Shown: positions 1 through 8,831 of the stretch, one piece after another
Layout: every line of letters begins with the position of its first letter
How positions within the stretch are numbered: the stretch's first letter is position 1
Source of the DNA: Thalassotalea sp.
GTDB lineage: Bacteria > Pseudomonadota > Gammaproteobacteria > Enterobacterales > Alteromonadaceae
Length of the DNA stretch: 36,978 bases
NCBI GenBank assembly: GCA_029249355.1
Contig: JAQWHO010000104.1
Span: 1 to 36,978 of the forward strand
Reading direction: 5' to 3'
Position numbers and translations under genes: made by a program
The notes under the pieces: model-generated
Database searches by the model: none
Seen by the model: the letters and a program-made list of their open reading frames with translations, nothing else
What the model was told of the DNA's origin: nothing

Positions 1-807
1 ACCTAATGCACTGTTTAATTTGAAGTTTGCACAACCATTTTCATCTAGCACCACATCAGAGCTATAACAATCCGCTTGATTAAAACAAGAAAAACGACGC
101 ACGGTTTTATCCACTAAACGCCATTGCCACTTGTTTGCTAATTTACAATCTTGGTTATAAAGCGCGATACCTTCTTCTTTTAAGCCTTCAAAAATTTCGC
201 CTTTTGCTCTGGCCACACCACAAAGATCGCCAAAACCTTCTAAATGCGCTGCAGCAATATTATTAATTACGGCTACATCAGGCTGAACAAGCGCTGAGGT
301 ATAAGCAATTTCGCCCATATGGTTCGCACCTAATTCAACTACGGCAAAATCATGTTTTTCTTCTAAGCGTAATAACGTAAGTGGTACACCAATGTCATTA
401 TTAAAATTTCCTTTAGTCGCCAGCACATTACCTAAACGAGATAAAATTGCCGCGACCATTTCTTTCACGGTGGTTTTTCCGCTACTACCCGTTATTGCAA
501 CCGTTTTAGGCGAAACTTTTGCTTTAACGTATGCGCCGATTTTTCCTAATGCCTTATGCGTATCTGCGACAATAATTTGCGGTATAGATAACTGACAATC
601 ATGATCAACAATTACCGCTGCACATCTTGATTTTTGTACTTGTGACAAAAAACGATGCCCATCAAAATTTGTGCCTTTTAGCGCAAGAAATACTTCACCT
701 GATTTTAATGCCCTACTGTCAGTACCAATTTGATGAATAATTTTGTCTTCACCAAGTAATTGGCCATCAAGCGCCTGGGCAATTTCAGATAAATGTAAAG
801 GGATCAT
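1..807 (-). CDS. murF: UDP-N-acetylmuramoyl-tripeptide--D-alanyl-D-alanine ligase MurF (N-terminal part, cut by window edge)
   Basis: MurF adds D-Ala-D-Ala to UDP-MurNAc-tripeptide in the cytoplasm, the last cytosolic step of the peptidoglycan stem peptide. The first 269 codons are present and the frame is open to the left edge, so the C-terminal part lies outside. Visible: a Mur N-terminal domain, the ATP-binding P-loop GSSGKTT at about residues 107-113, and the family segment TKGNFNNDIGVPLTLLR just after it. The ATG overlaps the murE stop as ATGA, which fixes the start and suggests translational coupling. It is the last visible gene of the dcw operon. The identification rests on motif and gene order; no frameshift is seen. 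Confidence 0.95.
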   Translation of the reverse strand, partial: MIPLHLSEIAQALDGQLLGEDKIIHQIGTDSRALKSGEVFLALKGTNFDGHRFLSQVQKSRCAAVIVDHDCQLSIPQIIVADTHKALGKIGAYVKAKVSPKTVAITGSSGKTTVKEMVAAILSRLGNVLATKGNFNNDIGVPLTLLRLEEKHDFAVVELGANHMGEIAYTSALVQPDVAVINNIAAAHLEGFGDLCGVARAKGEIFEGLKEEGIALYNQDCKLANKWQWRLVDKTVRRFSCFNQADCYSSDVVLDENGCANFKLNSALG

Positions 808-2333
808 GATGCTGCTCCATGAGCATAAAATGAGCGTACTAGCGCTCTTTCGTTGTAGGGAATGTGTTGATTGCCCATGATGATATAATCTTCATGGCCT
901 TTTCCGGCAAGCAATACCACATCTTCTTTTTTAGCTTTTTTAAGTGCTGAAATAACCGCTTGTTGGCGTTCAAGTAACACCGTAATTTTTTCAGGATGCT
1001 GACAACCTTCAAGAATATCTTGAGCAATTAATTCAGCATTTTCTGTTCTAGGATTATCATTTGTCACAATAACGTGATCACTGTTTGATTCAGCAATTTT
1101 TCCCATTAAAGGACGCTTGCCTTTATCTCTGTCACCGCCACAACCAAACACAACCCATAACGCACCAGAACAATGTTGACGACATGCCAATAAAGCATTT
1201 TCTAAGGCATCGGGTGTATGTGCGTAATCAACAATCGCTAACGGCATATCTGAGTTGATGAACGATTCCATCCGGCCAATCACTGGTGATAATGAAGTTA
1301 CCGCAGTAGCAATATCAATAAGGGAAGTTTTTTCAATTAATAACACTGAAATTGCCGCCAGTAAGTTATCAATATTGAAATCACCAATAAGTTGGCTTTT
1401 TATCGTAATGTCACCAAGATGGGTATTTAACTGAAATTCAACACCTTGAGATAAATGTTTAATGTTGCTTGCTTGTGCAAATACTTGAAATTGAGTAATT
1501 GTATGACTACGGCCATAAACCAAAACAGCTTGCTTATCAGACCAAGTCTTTAGCCATTGTTTAGCTTGTGCATCATCACCACTTACAATGGCAACTTGTT
1601 CTGCCGACTGAGTAAATAGTTGATATTTCGCCTGCGCATAATTTTCCATCGTTTGATGATAATCAAGATGGTCACGCGATAAGTTAGTGAAAATAGCAAT
1701 ATCAAATAATTGTGCCGTTACGCGCCCTTGCTCTAACGCATGTGAAGATACTTCCATAGCAACATGAGATTGTTTTGCTTCTTCAAACTGTTGCAATAAT
1801 TGATGGAGTTGTGACGCACCCGGCGTAGTATTATTTATCGGCGTTAATTGGTTAACTTTTCCAGCGCCATTTGTACCAATCACCGAACAATGCTGCCCAC
1901 ACGAATCCAATAATTGCGCAATCATTTGGCTGGTGCTTGTTTTACCATTAGTACCCGTAATTCCTATCATGGTAAGTTTATTTTGCGGTGCTTGATAAAA
2001 CGCTTTAGCTAATGCAAACAAATGATAATTAAGCTGATGAAATTCAATAATTGTAACTTGCAAACCTGCGGCATTTTCTTGATAAGTCACTTGGCCATGA
2101 TCTTCAACAGCATCACATTCAACTAATATTAATTGGCAATTGTTTGCTAACGCATCACTAATAAATTGACTGCCATTCTGCTGCGTACCATTTACTGCGC
2201 AAAAGATATCGCCTGATTTAACTTCACGAGTATCATTTACTAGGTGACGTACTTGCTCATTTAGCGTTAACTTCACCGACAGATCAAATTCAGATAATAC
2301 GCTTTCCACAAAGTAAGCATTGGAGCTAAACAT
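804..2333 (-). CDS. murE: UDP-N-acetylmuramoyl-L-alanyl-D-glutamate--2,6-diaminopimelate ligase MurE
   Basis: MurE adds meso-diaminopimelate to UDP-MurNAc-L-Ala-D-Glu using ATP in the cytoplasm. At 509 aa it has the usual family length. The P-loop GTNGKTS lies at residues 127-133. The central ligase motif is seen as TNLSRDHLDYH near 216-226. The DNPR motif at 426-429 is the signature for diaminopimelate rather than lysine, and GKGHEDY is near the C-terminus. Its start overlaps the ftsI stop by 8 bp and its stop overlaps the murF start by 4 bp, so it is inside a tightly coupled operon. Confidence 0.97.
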   Translation of the reverse strand: MFSSNAYFVESVLSEFDLSVKLTLNEQVRHLVNDTREVKSGDIFCAVNGTQQNGSQFISDALANNCQLILVECDAVEDHGQVTYQENAAGLQVTIIEFHQLNYHLFALAKAFYQAPQNKLTMIGITGTNGKTSTSQMIAQLLDSCGQHCSVIGTNGAGKVNQLTPINNTTPGASQLHQLLQQFEEAKQSHVAMEVSSHALEQGRVTAQLFDIAIFTNLSRDHLDYHQTMENYAQAKYQLFTQSAEQVAIVSGDDAQAKQWLKTWSDKQAVLVYGRSHTITQFQVFAQASNIKHLSQGVEFQLNTHLGDITIKSQLIGDFNIDNLLAAISVLLIEKTSLIDIATAVTSLSPVIGRMESFINSDMPLAIVDYAHTPDALENALLACRQHCSGALWVVFGCGGDRDKGKRPLMGKIAESNSDHVIVTNDNPRTENAELIAQDILEGCQHPEKITVLLERQQAVISALKKAKKEDVVLLAGKGHEDYIIMGNQHIPYNERALVRSFYAHGAAS

Positions 2334-4113
2334 GGTTTGGCTCCTTTTGCTCTGTCGTTTTATTTACAGTTGCAGTGTTAGCATCAGGCGCTACATTTAA
2401 CAAACGTAATGCGCCTTTCATCACTCTTGAAAATACTGGCGCTGCCACTTCCCCACCATGATACAAATCACCGCCGGGCTCATTAATAACAACAACGATC
2501 GCTAATTCTGGATTTGAAATTGGCGCAATGCCGGCAAAAAGTCCAACATAGTCATTGCCGTATCCACCAGCCATCGCTTTAAATGCTGTACCTGTTTTTC
2601 CGCCAACTCGATAGCCAGCAACTTTCGCTTGATCAACAGGATGATCATTTACTACATGCTCTAACATGCTAACAACTTCACGACTGTATTTTTTTGAAAA
2701 CACACGTTGTTCTTCAAAAATTGTAGGAGCAACAGAAGCCTGCTGAGTTTTTGACTCTTTAGTAGAAGACTGCTTAAGAATAGTTAATGGACGTTTAATG
2801 CCGCCGTTAGCAATCGTCGCATAAAATCTTGCAAGTTGAAGTGGTGTTGCAGCAACGCCCATTCCATAAGATAACGTTGCTAATTCTATTTTTGACCAAC
2901 GTTGACGGTCATGCATAATGCCTGAGCTTTCACCAATTAAGCCTGTGCCGGTTGATTCACCAAAACCTGCTTCAAAAAATTTATCTAAGAAAAACTCTTT
3001 CGGCATATCTAAAGCAAGCTTAGTGGTGCCCATATTCGACGAGTTGACTAATATGTCAGTTAGGCTTTGCTCACCATGATTACGTGGGTCACTGACACGG
3101 CGGCCACCAATGCGCATTCTGCCCGGATTAGTATCAACAATTGTTTTGCTATTTGCTGAGCCAAATTCTAGCGCCGATAAAACCGTTAACGGTTTCATCG
3201 TTGAGCCTGGTTCATAAAAGTCGGTAATGGCACGATTTCTAAAACGATGAATGGCGACATTACGACGATTATTTGGGTTATAAGATGGGCTATTGACTAA
3301 TGCTAGTATTTCACCTGTATGAACATTGGTTACCACAACCGAGCCAGAGCTTGCTTTAAAGGCTTTTACCGCACCTTTCAATTCAGTATAAGCAAGTGCT
3401 TGAATACGTTGATCAATACTCAACGTTAAATCTTCTGGAGGCGTAGATTCAACATCTTTCAAAACCTCAATGCGATTACCTTTAGCATCTTTACGAAATT
3501 GTTTTTGACCATTTTCACCGGTCAGCAATTGATCATAAACACGCTCAACGCCTTCGATACCTTTATCATCAACATTGGTAAAGCCGACGATATGCGCGCT
3601 AATTTCACCAGTTGGATAAAAGCGTTTTGATTCTTTTCTTAAATGAATTCCTGGAATTTTAAGCTGCTTAATATAAGTCGCCATTGCAGGTGACACTTGA
3701 CGTTCAACATAAACAAAACGCTTTGCTGGATTTCGCGTCACACGTTCTTTAATTTTATTAACATCTTTATCTAATACGTCAGCTAGCGCTTGCCAATGTT
3801 CAACCATCGCCAAGGCATTATTTTGCATGATAATTTTAGGATCAGCCCACACTGTTTCAACAGGAACACTTACCGCTAATTCACGGCCATTTCTATCAAC
3901 AATAGAGCCACGATGTACTTTACTTGACGCCGTTCTTAATGAACGCATGTCCCCTTGTTTTTTTAGCATTTCAGGCTCAACTACCTGAATATATGCTGTG
4001 CGAGCAGCTAAACCTGCATATACAAGCCCAATAACGCCTAGCACGAGGTAAAAACGCCACGCTACAGTTGTTGGTTTATATTTATCAGCTTGATTCTTCA
4101 CACTGCCCTTCAT
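2326..4113 (-). CDS. ftsI: Septal peptidoglycan transpeptidase FtsI (PBP3)
   Basis: FtsI is the division-specific class B penicillin-binding protein that crosslinks septal peptidoglycan on the periplasmic face. There is a short cytoplasmic N-terminus and one membrane anchor at about residues 19-37, followed by the non-catalytic dimerisation domain. The transpeptidase domain carries all three active-site motifs: S304-T-M-K307, S358-S-N360 and K506-T-G-T509. Length (595 aa) and motif positions match the E. coli protein closely. It is joined to ftsL by an ATGA overlap at its start and to murE by an 8-bp overlap at its end. Confidence 0.97.
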   Translation of the reverse strand: MKGSVKNQADKYKPTTVAWRFYLVLGVIGLVYAGLAARTAYIQVVEPEMLKKQGDMRSLRTASSKVHRGSIVDRNGRELAVSVPVETVWADPKIIMQNNALAMVEHWQALADVLDKDVNKIKERVTRNPAKRFVYVERQVSPAMATYIKQLKIPGIHLRKESKRFYPTGEISAHIVGFTNVDDKGIEGVERVYDQLLTGENGQKQFRKDAKGNRIEVLKDVESTPPEDLTLSIDQRIQALAYTELKGAVKAFKASSGSVVVTNVHTGEILALVNSPSYNPNNRRNVAIHRFRNRAITDFYEPGSTMKPLTVLSALEFGSANSKTIVDTNPGRMRIGGRRVSDPRNHGEQSLTDILVNSSNMGTTKLALDMPKEFFLDKFFEAGFGESTGTGLIGESSGIMHDRQRWSKIELATLSYGMGVAATPLQLARFYATIANGGIKRPLTILKQSSTKESKTQQASVAPTIFEEQRVFSKKYSREVVSMLEHVVNDHPVDQAKVAGYRVGGKTGTAFKAMAGGYGNDYVGLFAGIAPISNPELAIVVVINEPGGDLYHGGEVAAPVFSRVMKGALRLLNVAPDANTATVNKTTEQKEPNHV

Positions 4114-4427
4114 TTTAGTTTAACTATCACTTCAGATTTTGCATTTGGCTTAACCATGTTAAGCAATTTTTCGGCTTTGCTTTCGATGGCGCTATGCTCT
4201 GCCAAACTATTTTGTTCTAACAACAAGTTGCGCCATTCAATATCAAGTTCATCTCGTTGTGCTAATAATATTTCTAATTGGCTCGTACTTTGTCGGTTTA
4301 AGTGGGTGAAATAAATCACCGAAAAAGCCGATACAACGACCATTGCCAATAAAATATAAACAACCATGTGTTGTTTAATATCTCGCCACAATTCAAAAGC
4401 CAACACGACTTTTGTGCTTGCGGTCAT
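4110..4427 (-). CDS. ftsL: Cell division protein FtsL
   Basis: FtsL is a small bitopic divisome protein that works with FtsB and FtsQ to activate septal synthesis. The 105-aa product has a cytoplasmic N-terminus, one membrane helix at about residues 21-40 (HMVVYILLAMVVVSAFSVIY) and a periplasmic leucine-rich coiled-coil-like stretch (about 45-90). Sequence conservation in this family is low, so size, topology and the position between rsmH and ftsI carry most of the weight. The start overlaps the rsmH stop by one base (TAATG), and its own stop overlaps ftsI. Confidence 0.93.
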   Translation of the reverse strand: MTASTKVVLAFELWRDIKQHMVVYILLAMVVVSAFSVIYFTHLNRQSTSQLEILLAQRDELDIEWRNLLLEQNSLAEHSAIESKAEKLLNMVKPNAKSEVIVKLK

Positions 4428-5368
4428 TACTCTGCCAGTCTCTGTGCCACTCGCATAACAGAACTACGAGAACGCACATTTTCTTCGACTTCTTCTTTAC
4501 TCGGTTTATGCTTTCTACCGACTAAGCTTAATTTTTTACCTTTATTCAACTCTTCTTCACTAATAGGCATGCCTCGAGGCACTTTTTTACCTTGTGAATG
4601 CTTTTTCATAAATTGCTTAACAAGACGATCTTCAAGCGAATGAAAACTGATCACCACTAAACGACCGTCTTCTTTTAAAACATTGAGCGAAGCATTTAGT
4701 ACTTTTTCTATTTGCTCAAGCTCGCTATTGATATACATGCGAATAGCTTGAAAACTACGTGTCGCAGGATGTTTTTTTATTTCACGTTGAGGGGCAATTT
4801 TTTTAATTAACGCCGCTAATTCAACGGTGCGGGTTAACGGATTTTTATCACGAGAATCAACAATGCCATTAGCGATACGCCACGCATGTTTTTCTTCACC
4901 AAACGTACGTAATACCCACGTGATATCTTCGACATCTGCCGTTGCGAGCCACTCTGCAGCCGTTTGTCCACGAGATGTGTCCATACGCATATCAAGAGGG
5001 CCATCTTTCATAAAGCTGAAACCACGTTCAGCTTCATCGAGTTGAGGAGAGGAAACACCTAAGTCAAGCAGAATGCCGTCTACTTGACTTAACAACTGGT
5101 GCTTTTCCGCTATTTGCTGAAGATCAGCAAAGCCATGATGTTCGATACTAAAGCGGGAGTCATCAGCAAATTTCTTTGCTGCTGAGATTGCAGTAGGATC
5201 TCGGTCGATGGCTATTAGTCGCCCTTGGTCAGAGAGCTTAGAAAGAATAAGTCCCGAGTGGCCGCCGCGACCAAAAGTACAGTCGATATAAATACCGTCT
5301 GGTTTCATCGCGAGCCCTGTAATTGCTTCGTCAAGCAACACAGAAATATGAGACTTATCTATATGCAT
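4427..5368 (-). CDS. rsmH: 16S rRNA (cytosine(1402)-N(4))-methyltransferase RsmH (MraW)
   Basis: RsmH methylates N4 of C1402 in the 16S rRNA P-site region using S-adenosylmethionine. The 313-aa protein begins with the family signature HISVLLDEA and has the SAM-binding segment [10 protein letters not shown] at about residues 29-38. Further family motifs are [13 protein letters not shown] and [14 protein letters not shown], and the C-terminus is the usual arginine-rich SSVMRVAQR. It follows mraZ by about 30 bp and is coupled to ftsL by a 1-bp overlap. Confidence 0.97.
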   Translation of the reverse strand: MHIDKSHISVLLDEAITGLAMKPDGIYIDCTFGRGGHSGLILSKLSDQGRLIAIDRDPTAISAAKKFADDSRFSIEHHGFADLQQIAEKHQLLSQVDGILLDLGVSSPQLDEAERGFSFMKDGPLDMRMDTSRGQTAAEWLATADVEDITWVLRTFGEEKHAWRIANGIVDSRDKNPLTRTVELAALIKKIAPQREIKKHPATRSFQAIRMYINSELEQIEKVLNASLNVLKEDGRLVVISFHSLEDRLVKQFMKKHSQGKKVPRGMPISEEELNKGKKLSLVGRKHKPSKEEVEENVRSRSSVMRVAQRLAE

Positions 5369-5400
5369 TTTTTGTAAACGCCGTATTGTAATTATTCTAT

Positions 5401-5859
5401 TTATAAAGACAGATCAAGTAATCGTTCTGTTAGTTCAATTTCACCTGATTGTATCTTGGCAATGCCTTGCTGCATTTGTCCTTGCCAAGCTTGCTCGCTC
5501 CAAATTTCAAACTTTTTCAACTGACCAACTAACATAATGTTTTTGTCTAAGCTGGCATGTTGACGCAACGGACCATTAATTAATAAACGACCACTTTTAT
5601 CAATTTCACAATCTGAAGCATTTCCAAGTAGAACTTGTTGCAACAATCTTTCTTGCGGATTCATACTGGATAATCCACAAAGTTTTAATTCAATTTCTTC
5701 CCATTCAGGAAGCGGATAAAGTAGTAAACAAGGATGTTGAATATCAACGGTACACACCATTTTTCCTTCGCAATCAGCAAACAGCTCTTCACGATACCTG
5801 GTAGGTATCGTGATTCTATTTTTGCTATCAAGCGTAATTGAACTGGTGCCTCTAAACAT
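5401..5859 (-). CDS. mraZ: Transcriptional regulator MraZ
   Basis: MraZ is an AbrB-fold DNA-binding protein that forms ring oligomers and represses its own dcw operon. The frame is open upstream to 5970, but the ATG at 5859 (protein [16 protein letters not shown]...) is the right start: it gives 152 aa, the family's usual size, and matches the conserved N-terminus. The longer form would add 37 residues translated from the promoter and operator. Two MraZ repeats are visible, each with a DxKxR-type motif (DSKNRITIP near the start and DKSGRLLI near residue 85). It is the first gene of the operon, and its likely operator lies about 45-70 bp upstream. Confidence 0.95.
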   Translation of the reverse strand: MFRGTSSITLDSKNRITIPTRYREELFADCEGKMVCTVDIQHPCLLLYPLPEWEEIELKLCGLSSMNPQERLLQQVLLGNASDCEIDKSGRLLINGPLRQHASLDKNIMLVGQLKKFEIWSEQAWQGQMQQGIAKIQSGEIELTERLLDLSL

Positions 5860-5904
5860 AACCCTATTTTTCTTATTTAAAATGAGTAATGGAATCTTTA
5901 AGAT

Positions 5905-5928
5905 CCACAATTCCCCACTTTTCTCCAC
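5905..5928 (-). promoter_or_regulatory. MraZ operator: three GTGG boxes at 10-bp spacing
   Basis: On the minus strand GTGG occurs three times in exact 10-bp phase (plus-strand CCAC at 5925-5928, 5915-5918 and 5905-5908). MraZ is known to bind direct repeats of TGGG-type boxes separated by about one helical turn upstream of mraZ. The cluster lies just downstream of the predicted -10 element and ends 45 bp before the mraZ ATG, as expected for an autorepression site. Confidence 0.85.
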
Positions 5929-5936
5929 ATTTATAC

Positions 5937-5966
5937 AGTTTAGTGAGAAATGCAAAGTTATGTCAA
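5937..5966 (-). promoter_or_regulatory. Predicted sigma-70 promoter of mraZ/dcw operon
   Basis: On the minus strand a perfect -35 hexamer TTGACA (plus 5961-5966) is followed after 18 bp by TAAACT (plus 5937-5942, 4 of 6 matches to TATAAT). The predicted transcription start near 5930 falls at the upstream edge of the MraZ boxes. The -35 is strong; the -10 choice is less certain because TATAAA a few bases downstream is an alternative. Confidence 0.6.
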
Positions 5967-6036
5967 GCAAAGAATCGTTATTTCGATCGCGACGATCGCT
6001 AATAAAATTAAGGGATTTAGCGAAGGTGATGAATTT

Positions 6037-6050
6037 GTGGGGTTTTGTGG
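6037..6050 (+). promoter_or_regulatory. Second, inverted pair of MraZ-like boxes
   Basis: On the plus strand GTGG occurs at 6037-6040 and 6047-6050, again 10 bp apart and ending in TTGTGGATC like the third box of the main operator. The pair is in inverted orientation relative to the main cluster and lies about 110 bp further upstream of mraZ, on the far side of the promoter. MraZ binding here is an inference from spacing and sequence only. Confidence 0.4.
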
Positions 6051-6294
6051 ATCTCTATCCCTAAAAATGATGAAAATTTAATTTTTTAAGGTCGTTTTTG
6101 AGATCTGTTTGCTGGTTTTAGTGTCAGAAGTGGATGCCCAGAAATGTGAAATAATTAGAAGAAAGTAATTTTACTTTAAAACAATACGTTAAACATCTTT
6201 TATTAACAGAGAAACACTTCGTTGTAACATAAAGTCGCCATAAATGTATTTCTCCAGCCATTATTAAATCAAATATGTTCAAAAGGATGACGAC

Positions 6295-6402
6295 ATGTTT
6301 AGCTATCTGGCTCAACAATTAGCTCGCAACCTCTTGCAAATGCTTTTGTCGACAAGTAAGTTATTATCAATAAAATCTCCACTAAAAATAACAATATTAT
6401 GA
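6295..6402 (+). CDS. Small 35-aa ORF, possible leader peptide coupled to the GH109 gene
   Basis: The ORF starts at an ATG with a good Shine-Dalgarno, AAGGA at 6283-6287, 7 nt ahead. It encodes [20 protein letters not shown] followed by 15 more residues, ending in KITIL. Its TGA stop overlaps the ATG of the next gene as ATGA. The next gene has no visible ribosome binding site of its own, so translation through this ORF may deliver ribosomes to it. The peptide is short, hydrophobic and basic, with no recognised family. It may function only as a coupling leader, or be a chance ORF. Confidence 0.45.
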   Translation: MFSYLAQQLARNLLQMLLSTSKLLSIKSPLKITIL

Positions 6403-7865
6403 GTAAATTCAACCGCCGTAATTTTATAAAGTCAGTCGCCGCAGTAACTGCTGCAACTATAACAACGAGCCAAGCCTCTCCTGATACTTTTACTCAAGTA
6501 CCTAAAAAATCACCTATATCAAAAAATAAAACCGTTATGGGGCTAACCTCACCTAAAATGTCGACGGTAAGAGTGGGTTTTATCGGCGTTGGTGAACGTG
6601 GTTATGGTCATGTAAAACATTGTTGTCATATAGAAGGTGTTGAAATAAAGGCTATATGTGATCTTCATCAAGATGTGATGGATAAATCCAGCCAATATAT
6701 GATTGAACAAGGATTACAGGTGCCTGATCAATATACCGGATCAGACCTTTCTTATAAAGATATGCTCAGCAGACAAGATATTGATATTGTGATTATTTCA
6801 ACACCGTGGCGCTGGCATACACCTATGTCGGTCGACACGATGGAAAGTGGTAAGCATGCTTTTGTTGAAGTGCCAGCAGCAACCACCGTTGAAGAATGTT
6901 GGCAATTGGTCGATACCGCTGAACGTACACAAAAAAATTGCATGATGATGGAAAACGTCTGTTACGGTCGCGACGAACTTATGGTACTCAATATGGCGCG
7001 CCAAGGTGTATTTGGCGAATTACTGCACGGAGAAGCGGCATATATTCACGAATTGCGTTGGCAAATGAAAGAAATTGATAGAAAAACAGGTTCGTGGCGT
7101 ACTTATTGGCACGCTAAAACCCAAGGTAATTTATATCCGACCCATGGTTTAGGCCCTGTTTCTCAATATATGAATATAAATCGTGGTGATCGATTTGATT
7201 ATTTAACTTCAACTAGCTCACAAGCACTAGGAAGACAGTCATATGCTCAACGAGAATTTCCCGCAGATCATGAACGCAATCAATTAAAGTATATAAATGG
7301 CGACATGAATACCACGGTAATTAAAACGAAGTTAGGTCGCAGTATTATGATTCAACACGACACAACGACACCGCGCCCTTATTCTCGACATAATTATATT
7401 CAAGGTACCAATGGTGCGTTTGCAGGCTTTCCAAATAGAATTGCTGTTGAATCACCGCCAAAAAATATTGCACTACAATATGACAATGAATATCAACAAA
7501 CACTTAAACAATGGCAAGATTCAGGCAAACAAGGTCGAGAACCTTCAGCGCCCAGTTTTCATCGCTGGGATCACCAATTAGACAAATGGCAAGCGGAATT
7601 TGATCATCCTTTATGGTTAAAAATGGGGGATGCAGCAACTAAAAATGGTGGTCATGGGGGGATGGACTTTTTGATGTTGTGGCGAATGATGTATTGCTTA
7701 CAGCATGGTGAAGCACTTGACCAAGATGTTTATGATGCAGCCGCATGGTCGGTTATCGCACCATTAAGTGCTGATTCTGTAACCGATAGAAGTAATAGTA
7801 AAGATATTCCTGATTTTACGCGTGGTGTTTGGCAAACAGCAAAACCTCTCGGCATTATTAGTTAA
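6399..7865 (+). CDS. GH109-type NAD-dependent glycosidase (alpha-N-acetylgalactosaminidase family), Tat-exported
   Basis: This is a Gfo/Idh/MocA-fold protein of the GH109 branch, in which a bound NAD drives hydrolysis of alpha-N-acetylgalactosaminides by an oxidation-elimination route. Residues 4-11 (FNRRNFIK) form a twin-arginine signal followed by an Ala/Thr-rich hydrophobic stretch, so export in folded form with its cofactor is likely. The Rossmann motif G63-V-G-E-R-G68 follows. Family segments are TPWRWHTPM (about 135-143), [13 protein letters not shown] (156-168), MENVCYGR (184-191) and [20 protein letters not shown] (246-265). The 488-aa length fits the family. It is followed after 6 bp by a nucleotidyltransferase and then a sugar kinase. 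The N-acetylgalactosamine specificity is taken from the family and not proven here. Confidence 0.85.
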   Translation: MSKFNRRNFIKSVAAVTAATITTSQASPDTFTQVPKKSPISKNKTVMGLTSPKMSTVRVGFIGVGERGYGHVKHCCHIEGVEIKAICDLHQDVMDKSSQYMIEQGLQVPDQYTGSDLSYKDMLSRQDIDIVIISTPWRWHTPMSVDTMESGKHAFVEVPAATTVEECWQLVDTAERTQKNCMMMENVCYGRDELMVLNMARQGVFGELLHGEAAYIHELRWQMKEIDRKTGSWRTYWHAKTQGNLYPTHGLGPVSQYMNINRGDRFDYLTSTSSQALGRQSYAQREFPADHERNQLKYINGDMNTTVIKTKLGRSIMIQHDTTTPRPYSRHNYIQGTNGAFAGFPNRIAVESPPKNIALQYDNEYQQTLKQWQDSGKQGREPSAPSFHRWDHQLDKWQAEFDHPLWLKMGDAATKNGGHGGMDFLMLWRMMYCLQHGEALDQDVYDAAAWSVIAPLSADSVTDRSNSKDIPDFTRGVWQTAKPLGIIS

Positions 7866-7871
7866 ACTTGT

Positions 7872-8789
7872 ATGACAAACTCAAAAGTTGAAACTTTAGT
7901 TATTCTTGCCGCTGGGCGCGGTTCACGCTTTGGCGGTGCAAAGCAGTTTCATCCCTTTGGTCGGCTTAAAAAAACATTAATGGAATACAACATTTGCCAT
8001 GCTATTAAGAATGGTTTTAAAGAAGTTGTTTTCATTACACAACAAATCCATGGAGAACAGTTGATCTCGCAAGTCATTAATCATTTACCGACTCAAATAA
8101 CATCGAGTATTGTTTTTCAAAATATAACTGACTTGCCCGAAGGCTGCTTTTTAGCTGACTCTAGAGAAAAACCATTAGGTACAGCTCATGCGCTATGGTG
8201 TGCAAGAGACGCGATTAAAGGTAACTTCGTGGTAATAAATGCCGATGATTATTATGGGCAGCAAGCATTCGCATTGATTTCAGCCATTCCTGAAAACTAT
8301 TCATCAGCAATCGTTGCCTACCAACTGACAAAAACATTATCTGAAAACGGCGGTGTCAATCGAGGCATTTGCCAATTATCCGAAAATAATGAATTACTAG
8401 CGCTATCAGAATGCGAAAATATCCAGCAAGTAGATCATAAAATAAGGGGCGAATTAAGCAGTATTACTGATGACATAGAATTAAATGAAAACACGTTAGT
8501 TTCGATGAACTTTTGGTATTTTAATCAGCAAATATTTCCGCTATTAAAACAATTACTGCTTAATACGTTTAAGTCAGATTCGATTCAGTTAGATAGTGCT
8601 GATAAAAAAGAGTGCTATTTACCTGATGTGATTGCCCTATTAAATAATAACGGTGAACACCCTACAAAGGTTTTAACTTCACACGATGCATGGTTTGGCG
8701 TAACATATGCGGCCGATTCAGATAATGTAAATAATAAACTGACTGGATTGGCAGATAGAGGATTATTTTCAGCCCTTTCACAGAATTGA
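7872..8789 (+). CDS. Sugar-phosphate nucleotidyltransferase
   Basis: A 305-aa enzyme of the NTP-transferase (GT-A-like) superfamily that would join a sugar 1-phosphate to a nucleoside triphosphate. The nucleotide-binding signature LAAGRGSRFGG lies at residues 12-22 with the expected lysine at 24 (AKQFHPFG). VVINADDYYG near residue 120 carries the metal-binding aspartates. There is no signal peptide, so it is cytoplasmic. It starts 6 bp after the GH109 stop with no clear Shine-Dalgarno, which suggests coupling. With the following anomeric kinase it could make a UDP-N-acetylhexosamine, but base and sugar specificity cannot be read from the sequence. Confidence 0.8.
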   Translation: MTNSKVETLVILAAGRGSRFGGAKQFHPFGRLKKTLMEYNICHAIKNGFKEVVFITQQIHGEQLISQVINHLPTQITSSIVFQNITDLPEGCFLADSREKPLGTAHALWCARDAIKGNFVVINADDYYGQQAFALISAIPENYSSAIVAYQLTKTLSENGGVNRGICQLSENNELLALSECENIQQVDHKIRGELSSITDDIELNENTLVSMNFWYFNQQIFPLLKQLLLNTFKSDSIQLDSADKKECYLPDVIALLNNNGEHPTKVLTSHDAWFGVTYAADSDNVNNKLTGLADRGLFSALSQN

Positions 8790-8831
8790 CAAGTTGAAAA
8801 TAAAAGCGAAACCAATGGAAAGTTGTCATTC

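Noticed and set aside
5860-5970. 37-residue N-terminal extension of MraZ
   Set aside because: It would be translated from the operator and promoter region; the ATG at 5859 gives the canonical 152-aa protein.
6047-6055. DnaA-box-like TGTGGATCT near the mraZ promoter
   Set aside because: Only 7 of 9 matches to a DnaA box; better explained as an MraZ-like box. No sign of a replication origin.
6124-6318. 64-codon minus-strand frame upstream of the GH109 gene
   Set aside because: No ribosome site, no recognisable features, cysteine-rich low-quality composition, and it lies antisense to the better-supported small ORF.
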